DNA of 64,000 nucleotides from Clostridia bacterium. Lineage in GTDB: Bacteria > Bacillota > Clostridia > Oscillospirales > CAG-272. Where the stretch lies: NCBI GenBank assembly GCA_017502135.1, contig JAFVVP010000004.1, forward strand, positions 107,290-171,289. Direction: 5' to 3'. Shown piece after piece: positions 9,124-18,724 of the stretch (positions are counted from its first letter, which is position 1; each line of letters starts with the position of its first letter). The notes below the pieces were generated by a model. It ran no database searches. It was not told where the DNA came from and saw only the letters and a program-made list of their open reading frames with translations. The position numbers and the translations under genes are program-made.

Positions 9124-11344
9124 GGTTGCCTCCTCTTTCTTTCATTCGCCGGATACGCTCGGTAATGATCTTGGGGATTTCTACCTTGGGTGCGTTAGGA
9201 TGGAGCAGCCACGTTGCAGCAAAGTGTGTGGGAGAAACCTCATACATGGGGGGCTGCATCTCAAAGTCAATCTCCATTGCATACTTATTTCTTTCAGCAA
9301 ACGCATCTCCGACAGGGGGATATATCATATTCGGGGGTGTACCGGGGATCGCATCTAACCTCTCATCGGTGTCAAGGTCAGGCATAGAAGAAAGCAGTGC
9401 CCAAGTATAGGGATGCTGAGGATTGTAAAATACCTCTTCCGCCGTGCCGTACTCTACGATCTTACCTGCATACATAACGGCAATTCTGTCCGCCATATTG
9501 GCAACGACACCGAGGTCGTGCGTGATAAAGATAATCGAAAGGTTGTGTTCGCGCTTGAGTCGGTTGATAAGTTCGAGGATCTGCGCCTGGATCGTAACGT
9601 CAAGTGCCGTCGTTGGCTCGTCGCAAATGAGGATATCGGGGTTAGCCGAAAGCGCGATAGCAATAACGATACGCTGACGCATACCGCCCGAAAACTCGAA
9701 CGGATACTGTCTGTAACGCATTCTCGCTTCAGGAATACCGACCTCTTCCATGAGTTTTATAGCCTTTTCCTTTGCGATTCGCTTGGTAAGCGTATACACT
9801 ACCTGCGACGCCTTTTCCTTGAGGTAATCGATGATCTCTACGCAACGCTTATCGACGTTAAAGGTCTCTGCAGTCTCAACGTCTGCTTTGAATTTGTTCA
9901 TTACGCGGGAGAGAACTGAAACGATCGTTTCGATCTGCACCTCGGGCTCGATAACCGACTTGGGAACGATCTTCCAGTCAACCTTTTTGCCTTTCGCCAG
10001 CAAAGCCTCTCTCTGCGCGGTCTGACGTGCAAAGCGGGCCTCCTCCTTGGGATTGTTCTTAACGTAGAAGAAGTACTTCTCCACTTCTCTTTGGAGTGCT
10101 CCGCCAAAGGTGTAAGCCACGTTATCCTTGACAATGGCAAGCGGATCGATCGCCGAGAGAACACTCTTGTTTACGTTCTTGCAGGTCACATCCGCCTCTT
10201 GAGCAGAAAACGTTCCTGCTCTGAAGAAGTTGATCGCATTTTCGAGTGCCACGATAGCGGCCTTCTTGTTTTGGATGGTCTTATCAAACGAATACTGGAC
10301 CGCGATCTTCTCGAGAGCGATAAAGGAGTCCATAAAATCCTCGTTGAGGAACTTTCCCGCGATCTCGTTAGCCTCGTCTGCGGGCATCCGACTAAGATCG
10401 GTCTCGGGATGCTTGTATACGTAATAACCGATTCTGAAGAAGTTGTACTGGGGCTGCTCAAGCATCTCCTTTGCCGTTTTCTTGAGTGCCTCAAGCACTT
10501 GAACCGTCTCAGGGGAAGCCTCGTTCTTAGACGCACCCGCGCCAACAAATTTCTTTGCGGAATCAACAATAGTTACCTTCTTACGCTCTGCACGCTTTAC
10601 TCCGTCAAGAGCAGATTTATGCGTCTTGAGTGTATCCACGTATTTCGAAGCAAAGAACTTGTCGTCGATCTCCTTGAGTCTGCGTCCTATGAGACCAAGC
10701 GTTGATACCACGTCGACCTTCTGCTTCTTCTCGGTGAGGAAAAGAAGATCTTCGATTACCGCGATCATTTCCTCCGCGGCGGTGCGTGCTGCGTTGTAGC
10801 TGTTCTCAAGCTTTATCGCTTGAATATTGAAGTCATCAAAGGTTTTGATATATCTTTCAACGTCCGAGATGGAAACGTTGGCATCGGGAGTATCGGCAAG
10901 TGCCCTTTTCATCATTTCGGACAATTCCGCAAGAGTTTTATTAAAGGTCACGCGACCCTCTTTGCGGTTTGCCTTATTTTTCAAAAGCATGGCCTCGGTG
11001 ATCTGTCTGCCAATTCGCATGATGGGGTTAAGAGAGGACAAGGGATCCTGGAAGATCATTGCGATCTTATCGCCGCGAAGCTTGTGCATCTCTTCCTCGG
11101 GGATACGCACGAGGTCCTGCCCGTCATAAAGTATCTCGCCGCTCTCATAGATAGCGTTGACTGCGGAAATACCCATGATCGCCTTAGAGGTAACGGACTT
11201 ACCCGACCCCGATTCTCCAACGATCGCCAGAGTTTCACCTTTGTAAAGATCGAAGGAAATGTTGCGTACGGCCTGTACCTTGCCGGCATCAGTACGGAAG
11301 GAGACCTTAAGATCGTTTACCGATAATTTGATTTCTTTATTCAT
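9113..11344 (-). CDS. oppD: Oligopeptide ABC transporter ATP-binding protein with roughly 400-residue insertion
   Basis: A 743-residue subunit, against about 330-350 for ordinary OppD. Walker A GESGSGKS is at 43-50, the Q-loop FQDPLSSLNP at 98-107, the signature SGGMRQR only at about 552, then Walker B LICDEPTTALD, the H-loop THD and the oligopeptide C-terminal motif NPQHPYTWALLSSMPD. The segment from about 125 to 530 is an insertion of helical, charged sequence of unknown function between Q-loop and signature. The reading frame is intact and all ATPase motifs are conserved, so it should be active. It ends just inside oppF. Confidence 0.92.
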   Translation of the reverse strand: MNKEIKLSVNDLKVSFRTDAGKVQAVRNISFDLYKGETLAIVGESGSGKSVTSKAIMGISAVNAIYESGEILYDGQDLVRIPEEEMHKLRGDKIAMIFQDPLSSLNPIMRIGRQITEAMLLKNKANRKEGRVTFNKTLAELSEMMKRALADTPDANVSISDVERYIKTFDDFNIQAIKLENSYNAARTAAEEMIAVIEDLLFLTEKKQKVDVVSTLGLIGRRLKEIDDKFFASKYVDTLKTHKSALDGVKRAERKKVTIVDSAKKFVGAGASKNEASPETVQVLEALKKTAKEMLEQPQYNFFRIGYYVYKHPETDLSRMPADEANEIAGKFLNEDFMDSFIALEKIAVQYSFDKTIQNKKAAIVALENAINFFRAGTFSAQEADVTCKNVNKSVLSAIDPLAIVKDNVAYTFGGALQREVEKYFFYVKNNPKEEARFARQTAQREALLAKGKKVDWKIVPKSVIEPEVQIETIVSVLSRVMNKFKADVETAETFNVDKRCVEIIDYLKEKASQVVYTLTKRIAKEKAIKLMEEVGIPEARMRYRQYPFEFSGGMRQRIVIAIALSANPDILICDEPTTALDVTIQAQILELINRLKREHNLSIIFITHDLGVVANMADRIAVMYAGKIVEYGTAEEVFYNPQHPYTWALLSSMPDLDTDERLDAIPGTPPNMIYPPVGDAFAERNKYAMEIDFEMQPPMYEVSPTHFAATWLLHPNAPKVEIPKIITERIRRMKERGGNHGE

Positions 11345-11346
11345 GC

Positions 11347-12927
11347 TTAATCCTCCGTTCCTCTGAGCGATGGATTAAACGCATCGCGCAATCCGTTGCC
11401 GAACAAATTGAAACTGAGCATCAAAAGAACCAAGAACATACAGGGGAAGAGTGCCACATATCCGGCGTTTGCCATAATGGACTGCTGTCCTGCTGCGATA
11501 AGAGTACCGACACTGGTCGTGTTTCCTGCTTCAAGGTTGATGATTCCCAGGTAGGTAAAACTGGTCTCCGAATAGATCATTGAGGGAATAACCAAAGCAA
11601 AGCTCGTTACGATCGTACCGAGGCCGTTCGGGAAAATATGCTTGAACATAATTCTTGCATCCCGGGCACCCAGTGTTCTTGCCGCCAGAACGTATTCCTG
11701 ATTCTTGAAGCGGTAGAACTGCATACGCGTTCTGCCTGCCATGCCGATCCATCCTGTCAAGAAGAATGCGATGAACAAAACGAGCGCTTGGCTCGCCGTA
11801 CCCATATGGTACTTCAGAAGCGTAATGACAATGATGGTAGGAATGGCCCCCAAGATCTCAGCAATTCTTTCCATAAAGAGGTCGATCTTACCGCCAAAGT
11901 AACCCGAAATGGAGCCCCAGATAACACCGACAATAAAGTTTGCGATTGCAACAACAGTTGCGAAAATGAACGAGAATCTTGCGCCGTATGCAAGGCAGGC
12001 AAAGATATCCTTGCCCGTTTGAGTAGTTCCAAACAGGAAGAGAGGCTCCTTGATGCCGTCATTCAGTACCTCGTTATGCTGATAGATATAGTATTCGTAG
12101 TATTCAGCTCTTACCTCAATACCGCCGTCTACCTTTCGGCCGTAAACATAGAAGTACTGCTTGCCGTCCTCCTCTATGCCGGTCTCTCCTTCAATTCTGA
12201 GGGAGTTATACTCAGCCATAAGATTACTGAAGTCGCCCGCCTCATATTTCCAATAATTGGGGATGATCTGGCCGTCCTTGTCAAGCTTGGGACGGAGGGT
12301 GGTTGCCTTGGGGTTTTCTACCTCATAGTAGATGTTAGCATCATATTTGTTCTTCTCAAGCGTAGGTCTGTCAGCGAACTTTACGACAGGATACAGCACC
12401 TGTCTGCCCGTTTCGTTCTGATATCTCTGAATAGCATTAAACTCTTCCAGGGAGATTATCTTATACTTACCGAAGCCTACACCGTAATAGGTATCGTAAC
12501 GGTAAGAATAATTGGAACCGTCTTCACTTACGACATACTCGCCGTTTTTGATTACGTCTCTGCCGGTTTCTGTAGCAAGAGCGAGGTCCTTGAGATATCC
12601 GATATAATTCGTGTCCTTTTTTCTGCATCCGTCCCAAAATCCAATATTGCTGTTGGCAAACAGGTTTGACTTGGGGGTTACGTATGCATACACCATGTCG
12701 TAGTATGCGGGCTGGAATGGTGTGAACAAGGGCGCAAATATAGCAAAAAGCACCAGTACAGCAATAACCACACCGCCAACGACCGCTCCCTTATTCTTAC
12801 AGAAGCGGCGGAAAGCACCCTGAAAATAACTTACGGGCTTGGTTTCAAATTTGCTGTCATGAAGCAGATCGTTTCTTGTCGCAAATTGAAATTTTTCTAC
12901 GGGGATGTTATTTATATTATTATCCAT
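11347..12927 (-). CDS. oppC: Oligopeptide ABC transporter permease with large extracytoplasmic insertion
   Basis: A 526-residue permease, roughly 200 longer than typical OppC. A cytoplasmic N-tail precedes TM1 (about 46-68). A hydrophilic Tyr-rich domain (about 70-300) is predicted outside the cell. The conserved FGTTQTGKDIFACLAYGARFS region and five further membrane segments follow, with the EAA-loop region (GARDARIMFKHIFPN) that contacts the ATPases. The extra domain sits where it could contact the oversized binding protein OppA. Three bases separate it from oppD and from oppB, so it is one operon. Confidence 0.92.
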   Translation of the reverse strand: MDNNINNIPVEKFQFATRNDLLHDSKFETKPVSYFQGAFRRFCKNKGAVVGGVVIAVLVLFAIFAPLFTPFQPAYYDMVYAYVTPKSNLFANSNIGFWDGCRKKDTNYIGYLKDLALATETGRDVIKNGEYVVSEDGSNYSYRYDTYYGVGFGKYKIISLEEFNAIQRYQNETGRQVLYPVVKFADRPTLEKNKYDANIYYEVENPKATTLRPKLDKDGQIIPNYWKYEAGDFSNLMAEYNSLRIEGETGIEEDGKQYFYVYGRKVDGGIEVRAEYYEYYIYQHNEVLNDGIKEPLFLFGTTQTGKDIFACLAYGARFSFIFATVVAIANFIVGVIWGSISGYFGGKIDLFMERIAEILGAIPTIIVITLLKYHMGTASQALVLFIAFFLTGWIGMAGRTRMQFYRFKNQEYVLAARTLGARDARIMFKHIFPNGLGTIVTSFALVIPSMIYSETSFTYLGIINLEAGNTTSVGTLIAAGQQSIMANAGYVALFPCMFLVLLMLSFNLFGNGLRDAFNPSLRGTED

Positions 12928-12929
12928 AA

Positions 12930-13937
12930 TTATTTAGCCCCCATTCTGATTCTCGGGTCAATGAAACCGTAACTGATATCTATAACGATACCTGCCGTAA
13001 GGCTTACCAAGGTATAAAAGCCCGATAACAACATAAAGAAGTCATAATCCTGGAATGTGATAGAGTTGAGGTAGAGTCCGCCAACGCCGTTAATTCCAAA
13101 CATCTTCTCAATAATAAGCGATCCCGAAAGAACCGAGATAAACTCACTAAGTATGGAAGGGAAGATTACGACCATAGAGTTACGCATCGCATGACGGTAA
13201 ATAGCTTGTCTTTTAGTAAGGCCTTTGGTTCTCGCCAAAAGCATAAACTCTCCCGTAAGCACCTCGGAGAGCTCGGCGCGGGTGTAACGCGCATATCCCG
13301 CAATGGAGCCCAGACACAAAGCAAATACAGCAGGGAGCATGGAACGGAATACTTCCCAAGTGAAGTACTCGTTGCTCGTTGACATTGTCAGCGGGAACCA
13401 ACCAAGCTTAAAGCAGAATACGTACTGGATCATAAGAGCCAATACGATGGAGGGAACCGATATCAACAGAATAATGAAAATATTGATCAACTGGTCCTGC
13501 CACTTATTCTTTTTGAGTGCAGCCAAAATACCCAAGCCAAGGCCGATCGGCACTCCAATAAGGGTTGAATAAATGTTTATCAGGATTGTGGGCGGGAGAT
13601 GGCTGACAAATACCTCCCATATATTCATATTAAGGTATTCACCGTATGTGGTTACAATACCGAAGTCGCCCTGTGTCACTATTCTCTTGATATAGGTTCC
13701 GAACTGGATGAATATCGGTACTCGGTCATAGGTCCAGACACCGTTCTCTCCCTCTTTAATGTTGGTGATCCAACCTCTTCCTTCAAGAGTTTTCATGACG
13801 ATCTCAGGGTCCTGACCCGGTAGAGCATTAGTGGGGATAGGCAGGAGCTTGATAAGCACAAAACACATCGTGAAAATGATGAAAAATGTGAACAGCATCA
13901 AGCCCAAACGCTTCGACACATATTTAAACATATACAT
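12930..13937 (-). CDS. oppB: Oligopeptide ABC transporter permease
   Basis: A 335-residue inner-membrane permease. The N-terminal signature YVSKRLGLMLFTFFIIFTMCFVL is followed by a short extracytoplasmic loop, then the binding-protein-dependent transport domain with six membrane segments and an EAA motif (ARTKGLTKRQAIYRHAMRN) near residue 236. It pairs with OppC. Only a modest insertion is seen, in the loop near residues 45-90. Confidence 0.93.
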   Translation of the reverse strand: MYMFKYVSKRLGLMLFTFFIIFTMCFVLIKLLPIPTNALPGQDPEIVMKTLEGRGWITNIKEGENGVWTYDRVPIFIQFGTYIKRIVTQGDFGIVTTYGEYLNMNIWEVFVSHLPPTILINIYSTLIGVPIGLGLGILAALKKNKWQDQLINIFIILLISVPSIVLALMIQYVFCFKLGWFPLTMSTSNEYFTWEVFRSMLPAVFALCLGSIAGYARYTRAELSEVLTGEFMLLARTKGLTKRQAIYRHAMRNSMVVIFPSILSEFISVLSGSLIIEKMFGINGVGGLYLNSITFQDYDFFMLLSGFYTLVSLTAGIVIDISYGFIDPRIRMGAK

Positions 13938-14212
13938 AGGTTTTTCTCCTCTGTTTTGTTGCTTTCCAATTCATAGTGTTCGAGCCCAAAAATGCAGTTG
14001 TTTGTAAGGCTCTGCTGCGCACTGAAGCTGCGCACTGACAAAACTGACGTTTAAAACCATCTTCATTTTATCAATTAATAGTTTCCCATTTTTAACTGTT
14101 ATCAAACAGCCCGTTTGCTATTATTTATCTTCGTAATAGTCTTGTTTTTTACTGTTGTAATTTTTGGGTTTGCCGGCTCAACTTTTTTAAATGTCGCATA
14201 AATGCCAAACTA

Positions 14213-14236
14213 GCGGTGAGCACATTGGCTCACCGC
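14213..14236 (-). terminator. Intercistronic hairpin between oppA and oppB
   Basis: Perfect 9-base arms GCGGTGAGC/GCTCACCGC surround a 6-base loop, just past the oppA stop and without a strong T run. This is typical of a partial terminator or mRNA-stabilising hairpin that lets the binding protein be made in excess over the membrane subunits. The rest of the 13938-14280 gap shows no gene. Confidence 0.6.
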
Positions 14237-14280
14237 CGTTTGCATTAATTCAAATAGTCTAAGGAATTAGTTGTCTGAAA

Positions 14281-16842
14281 TTACTCGGACTTCTTGTACT
14301 CAGCAGAGAGGTCGTTGTTGTTCGCAGCAACGTAATCAGCCCACTCAGCATCGGTATAGTTAACTTCGATGTATCTGAGACCACCGAAGCCCATGAAGGT
14401 GTGCTCGTCTTCAGAGAAGTAAGAGAACTTAGCGCCGAGGAAGGATCCGCCACCGTCAGCGATCAGCATTACGGAACGGCTTTCCTTAATAGCGATCTCC
14501 TCAAGAGCGGAGAGAATAAGAAGTCTTGCTTCAACGGGAGCGAAGCCTTCACCCCAGTTGTAAGTCTTAGCCTGATTCTCAGTTGCTGCAAGGCCGTTGA
14601 GACAGTAGTACCAGTTCTGAACGCTCATGGTGATGGTCTCACCTGCACCCTCGTAATCACCTGCGGGCATTGTGAGTGTCAGATCGATAGCGGAGGTATC
14701 CCAGTACATGTGGTAGTTGAGATCGTCATCGGGGTTAACGAATGCGCCAATGATATCGAAGGGATTGAATGCGTTACCGGAGAAGCCGTAACCGAAACCG
14801 ATCTGGGTCGCGCCGGTACGGAAAGCTTCAGCCCACTGAGCACCTGCGGATGCGTCAAATACAACGTCGATCTTGTCTTCAAGAACGGTTCCTACAGTAA
14901 GTCCATCGAGAACTTCCTGGAGGTAGTTTGCTCTGAATCTCTGCTTATCGGTATCGGAAGACGAACCGTAAATGAGAGTGATGTTCTTCGTTGCGTCGTA
15001 GCCGTACTCTGCGGGGTTAGCAAGGAGGATGTCAATAGCTTCCTGCATCTTCTGCTTTGCAAGAGTGGGGTTGTAGCCGGTAAGAGCATCGTAAGCGTCA
15101 TCGGTGGAAAGAGCGGTGAGATCGCCGTTGGACCACTTGCCGTCAGCATCCTGCGTGAAGCCGTAAGCGCGGAGGATACCCTCTTTTGCAACGGTAGCGT
15201 TACGGTACTGACCGCCGTCCTCAAGCTCGGGAGAATTTTCAATATCGTAGTAGTAAGCAACGTTTACAAGACCGAAGCAGGGAACTGCAGTGCCGGGCCA
15301 GATCTTCTCAACGATGTCGCTTCTGTTAAGAGCGAGGTTGAATGCATGTCTGAACTCCTGGATTGCAAGAATACCGTTGTTGTTCTCGCTGTTCTTAAGA
15401 ACATTGAGGTTGCTGTAAAGCTGCATACCGAAGGTACCGGTAGAGGTGGAGGTGAAGTAAACGTACTTGGAGTCAAGGTAATCAGCTACGTTCTCCGTTT
15501 GGAGAGCCGCATCATCGTAAGTACCGTTCAGGAAGCCCATCCACTTGGTAGCGAACTCTTCAACCTTACGGCAGTTGATAGCGGTGATGTTGTACTGGTT
15601 CTTGTACTGATCAAGATTCCAACCGTACCAGTTCTCGTTCTTTTCGAGCTTGTAGTGAGAGCCTGCCTCAAACTCTGTGAGCTTGAAGGGACCCCAGCTT
15701 GCGGTGGTCTCGAGAGAAGAGTTGTAGTTAGAGGTCCAAAGCGTTGCACCGTCAGCGGGAGCGATCTTGGAAGCCTCGTACTTAGCCTTGTGAACTACGG
15801 GGAGGCTGGAGAAGTAGTAAGGAGCCCAAACAGAGAGGCTGCCGTCTTCCTTCAGGAAGGAGTAAGCCTTATCCAGGCACAGAACGATAGCATTCTCGCC
15901 TTCAACAGCGTAGATACCAACGTCTTCCCACTTCACGTCGCGAACGGTGTTCTCAACATACACTGCAACGGAGCTTGCATAGCTTGCGCCGACTTCCAGG
16001 TATGCTGCATTGTAAGTATCGTAGATCCACTTACCGGAGATACCGTTGTCTTTTACAGTACCTTTGGTGAAGTCGTCTGCGGTAGCGTACCAGGTATCGT
16101 TAACCTTGATCCACTCAGGCATGGGGTTGCCCTGCTCGTCCTGGAAGCCTTCCAGGCCGGAGAACAGATCGGTGGGACGGACGTACAGGTCAACACCAGC
16201 GTCCAGAACGTCCTGGTTCTTGCTGTAACCCTGGCTTGCAACAGTCTCATAGGTGCCTTCTTGGTTCTGGAAGAAGTAAGCCTTAGAGTTCTTGATCATA
16301 AGGGTGTCGTAGTAGGTGTTAGCGCGGAAGTTCATGAAAGCGGGGTCAAGCAGCTGCTGCATAGAGTATTCGAAGTCAGCAGCGGTGATGGCCGTGCCGT
16401 CATCCCACTTAAGGTCGTCGCGAAGAGTGATCTTCCAAGCGTAGCCGCCCTCTTCCTTCTGCGCATCGGTGTAGCCCCACTTAGCATCAACAGTCGAGGT
16501 TACGTCCTCGAGCTTGGTTGCTGCAGAGTAGTTGGTGGTGTATGCGCCGGGAACGATAGCGTCCTTGTTGATGGTTCCATCCTTGTTGAACTTCTCGTCA
16601 TTCTCGAACTTGTAGTCGTATTCGAAGAAGGAAGAGCCAATGTAACTCATGATCTGAGTATCATTGTTGTCCGCATAGGTGAACTCGTTCCAGTTGCTGG
16701 GCATTACGGAAGTGGTTGTATTGTACGCAGCCTGCTTGAGGTCAGCAGAGGGAATTTCGTTTTTGTTACAACCAACGAATGTTGCCGCGACAAGCACCAA
16801 GCACAAAACCACCGAGAGTATGGATCTGAGGTTCCTGTTCAT
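14281..16842 (-). CDS. oppA: Oversized oligopeptide-binding lipoprotein
   Basis: An 853-residue extracellular solute-binding protein of family 5; ordinary OppA is about 540. The start at MNRNLRS has GGAGG 8 bases upstream. The signal peptide hydrophobic core (residues 8-23) ends in a lipobox-like FVGC with the lipidated cysteine at 25. Recognisable SBP-5 segments include WKITLRDDLKWDDGTAITAADF near 125, LNRSDIVEKIWPG near 505 and a C-terminal region ending NNNDLSAEYKKSE. Extra sequence is distributed through the protein. It captures peptides for OppBC and, as the promoter-proximal gene before a hairpin, should be the most abundant subunit. Confidence 0.9.
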   Translation of the reverse strand: MNRNLRSILSVVLCLVLVAATFVGCNKNEIPSADLKQAAYNTTTSVMPSNWNEFTYADNNDTQIMSYIGSSFFEYDYKFENDEKFNKDGTINKDAIVPGAYTTNYSAATKLEDVTSTVDAKWGYTDAQKEEGGYAWKITLRDDLKWDDGTAITAADFEYSMQQLLDPAFMNFRANTYYDTLMIKNSKAYFFQNQEGTYETVASQGYSKNQDVLDAGVDLYVRPTDLFSGLEGFQDEQGNPMPEWIKVNDTWYATADDFTKGTVKDNGISGKWIYDTYNAAYLEVGASYASSVAVYVENTVRDVKWEDVGIYAVEGENAIVLCLDKAYSFLKEDGSLSVWAPYYFSSLPVVHKAKYEASKIAPADGATLWTSNYNSSLETTASWGPFKLTEFEAGSHYKLEKNENWYGWNLDQYKNQYNITAINCRKVEEFATKWMGFLNGTYDDAALQTENVADYLDSKYVYFTSTSTGTFGMQLYSNLNVLKNSENNNGILAIQEFRHAFNLALNRSDIVEKIWPGTAVPCFGLVNVAYYYDIENSPELEDGGQYRNATVAKEGILRAYGFTQDADGKWSNGDLTALSTDDAYDALTGYNPTLAKQKMQEAIDILLANPAEYGYDATKNITLIYGSSSDTDKQRFRANYLQEVLDGLTVGTVLEDKIDVVFDASAGAQWAEAFRTGATQIGFGYGFSGNAFNPFDIIGAFVNPDDDLNYHMYWDTSAIDLTLTMPAGDYEGAGETITMSVQNWYYCLNGLAATENQAKTYNWGEGFAPVEARLLILSALEEIAIKESRSVMLIADGGGSFLGAKFSYFSEDEHTFMGFGGLRYIEVNYTDAEWADYVAANNNDLSAEYKKSE

Positions 16843-16961
16843 GATGTTTTCCTCCATATTGTTAAAAAATACTTTGTCTCATTATTCGCAAGGCTTTTTT
16901 GCAATTTTTATGCCAGAACCCGCATTATTGCACAAAAAACCGCGAATATATGGATACATTA

Positions 16962-16990
16962 ATTATATCACACAAACTTCTGATAGTCAA
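16962..16990 (-). promoter_or_regulatory. Sigma-A promoter of the opp operon
   Basis: On the minus strand TTGACT (16990-16985) and TATAAT (16967-16962) are 17 bases apart, about 120 bases upstream of the oppA start. The rest of the 16843-17262 gap shows no convincing gene. Confidence 0.8.
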
Positions 16991-17211
16991 CCGTCTTTCC
17001 AAATTAATTACCGACTTTGCATTACCGATATGTAATTGTCAACAGGTATAATTTAAAAAAGTTTTTATATTTTTTAAACTTTTTACACTTATGACACTTA
17101 TGACACCTTATACCAAAACAGATAACTCTATTTAAAATCAACCAATAGCTAATATAATTATCAACTAATCGGAAAACTGCTCCACTGATTTCTCTATGAA
17201 CAAACAGAAAA

Positions 17212-17243
17212 AAGACACAGCCTGCACCGTACAGTGTAAACTG
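17212..17243 (-). terminator. Probable terminator of the XRE-membrane gene
   Basis: Arms GGCACAG and CTGTGTC, with internal pairing between them, are followed on the minus strand by a T run. It lies 20 bases past the stop codon. Confidence 0.5.
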
Positions 17244-17262
17244 TGCCTTTTGCTTTGTTAGA

Positions 17263-18561
17263 TTATTTCCACTTGATACAGAAGATGTGATCAAAATGTT
17301 TTTTGCGTTTTCTTAAATACACAAGTAAAGTACCTACAACTTCCAAACAATAAATAACTCCAAATAACATATCCCGCTCTATAAGCTCTGTGTCTGTAGG
17401 ATACTGGTAGTAATAAACGGTAATTGGAAGCATATCAGCGTCAGAATCAGGCTCAATGCGCGCAACAAGCCCGTTTCTGAGAATATAATCACACAAAACC
17501 TTTCCGTCATTATTAAAGAGGGTGTTATGACGGAACGCATCTTCACTGATTTTGTTGCCGTACACATCTTTATACATTGTTGTTTCATCTTTCACGATTT
17601 CGCTGATAGTGTGGCCATCATATATGTAATTTGGGATATCCATCTCCATAAATTTTACAAAACTATCGTAATTATCAAAGGTGATTTCTTCAGTAATCCA
17701 AAAAGCAGAAGTGCTGATCTCGTGTACAATAGCAGTTACCGCAACCAGCGCCACAAGAACGATTGCCATGGTTTTCTGCAGTTTGTGATTATAATGATAT
17801 ACCGGCGTTTCTTTTTCGCTCAACACATACGCACCGTTTTTCAAAAGGCGTGCATTCACAAACCACAATACCACAGCATAGATCACAAGAAAGGCTGTCA
17901 TACCGATTAGCCCAAAGAGAAGTATACTGTCTGCGCCGAGTCCGAGATAGGCATCAATCAGAACCGGCGGAAATGTGAATCCGACAAACAGAACAGTCAG
18001 CCCGATAGAGAGTTCCGTAAGCCGGACGACATTCCGTTTGAACCCATTCAAATCTGGCAGGGTCTGAAACTTTTCTCCGTCTACGCTGAACATGGCGCGG
18101 TTCAAAAAGACGATCTGAATGACAAGGCTTGTTGTAAAGAATACTGCTCCCACAAGGAAGCTAAGGGATGCTTTCAGAAACACCAGATTGCAGATGAGTG
18201 CCGCAATCAGACCGACCACGGAAATTCCCATGGAGATATAGGAGCGCGTCTTATACTGCGACATAGCGGATTTCAGAATCCGCTGACGCTGCTTTTCCGC
18301 TTTGGAGGATGTCTCTGCCTCGGCAGCAGGTTCCATCCGCTCCTCGGGAGATTTCCGCTCTCCGCGCAGAAGCTCATCACAGGTTACACCGAAAATTTCA
18401 GCAATTACAGGAATTAGTGAAAGATCCGGAGCCCCTTCGTTGCACTCCCAGCGGCTGACCGATTTATCGGAAACATTCAGCCGTTCCGCCAAATCCTTTT
18501 GCGTCATTCCGTTTGCTTTTCTGAGCGCGGAGATAAATCCGCCGATTGTTTTCTTTTCCAT
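17263..18561 (-). CDS. XRE-family regulator with C-terminal membrane domain
   Basis: A 432-residue protein; the start MEKKTIGGFIS has AGGAGG upstream. Residues 1-65 are a Cro/C1 helix-turn-helix (MTQKDLAERLNVSDKSVSRWECNEGAPDLSL). A charged linker (residues 70-100) is followed by at least five membrane segments (about 110-130, 135-158, 180-200, 208-232, 262-282), an extracytoplasmic segment (about 285-390) and a last membrane helix before a basic tail. It looks like a membrane-tethered transcription factor that could sense an envelope signal. The target genes are unknown, and no partner gene is adjacent. Confidence 0.75.
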   Translation of the reverse strand: MEKKTIGGFISALRKANGMTQKDLAERLNVSDKSVSRWECNEGAPDLSLIPVIAEIFGVTCDELLRGERKSPEERMEPAAEAETSSKAEKQRQRILKSAMSQYKTRSYISMGISVVGLIAALICNLVFLKASLSFLVGAVFFTTSLVIQIVFLNRAMFSVDGEKFQTLPDLNGFKRNVVRLTELSIGLTVLFVGFTFPPVLIDAYLGLGADSILLFGLIGMTAFLVIYAVVLWFVNARLLKNGAYVLSEKETPVYHYNHKLQKTMAIVLVALVAVTAIVHEISTSAFWITEEITFDNYDSFVKFMEMDIPNYIYDGHTISEIVKDETTMYKDVYGNKISEDAFRHNTLFNNDGKVLCDYILRNGLVARIEPDSDADMLPITVYYYQYPTDTELIERDMLFGVIYCLEVVGTLLVYLRKRKKHFDHIFCIKWK

Positions 18562-18673
18562 AACAGTTCCTCCTGTATGTTTTTTGTACATTCATTCTAT
18601 CATTTCGACAGTGAGAATACCACCAAACAGATGCGGAATTACTCTCGGAATTCGGGAATTCGTCATACCACAT

Positions 18674-18724
18674 CGAGAAACGAGAAAAACTACCCGATTG
18701 GGTGGTTTTTCATTTCTGGCAAGT
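18674..18724. repeat. Direct repeat, left copy flanking island 1
   Basis: A 51-bp sequence containing the hairpin core CCCGATTGGG and ending TTTCATTTCTGGCAAGT. It recurs with about 90 percent identity at 21720-21768 in the same orientation. The DUF2513-like gene stops exactly at its right boundary. The pair brackets the zinc-ribbon nuclease island. Confidence 0.75.

Noticed and set aside
14401-16962. Plus-strand open frame of 853 codons antisense to oppA
   Set aside because: It mirrors the strongly coding oppA frame (signal peptide, SBP motifs, promoter and SD on the minus strand). The plus-strand frame has no ribosome binding site or family resemblance.
17022-17294. Possible 90-residue minus-strand gene between oppA and the XRE gene
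   Set aside because: It overlaps the XRE gene's 3' end and terminator, lacks an SD and has low-complexity Lys/Phe-rich sequence.
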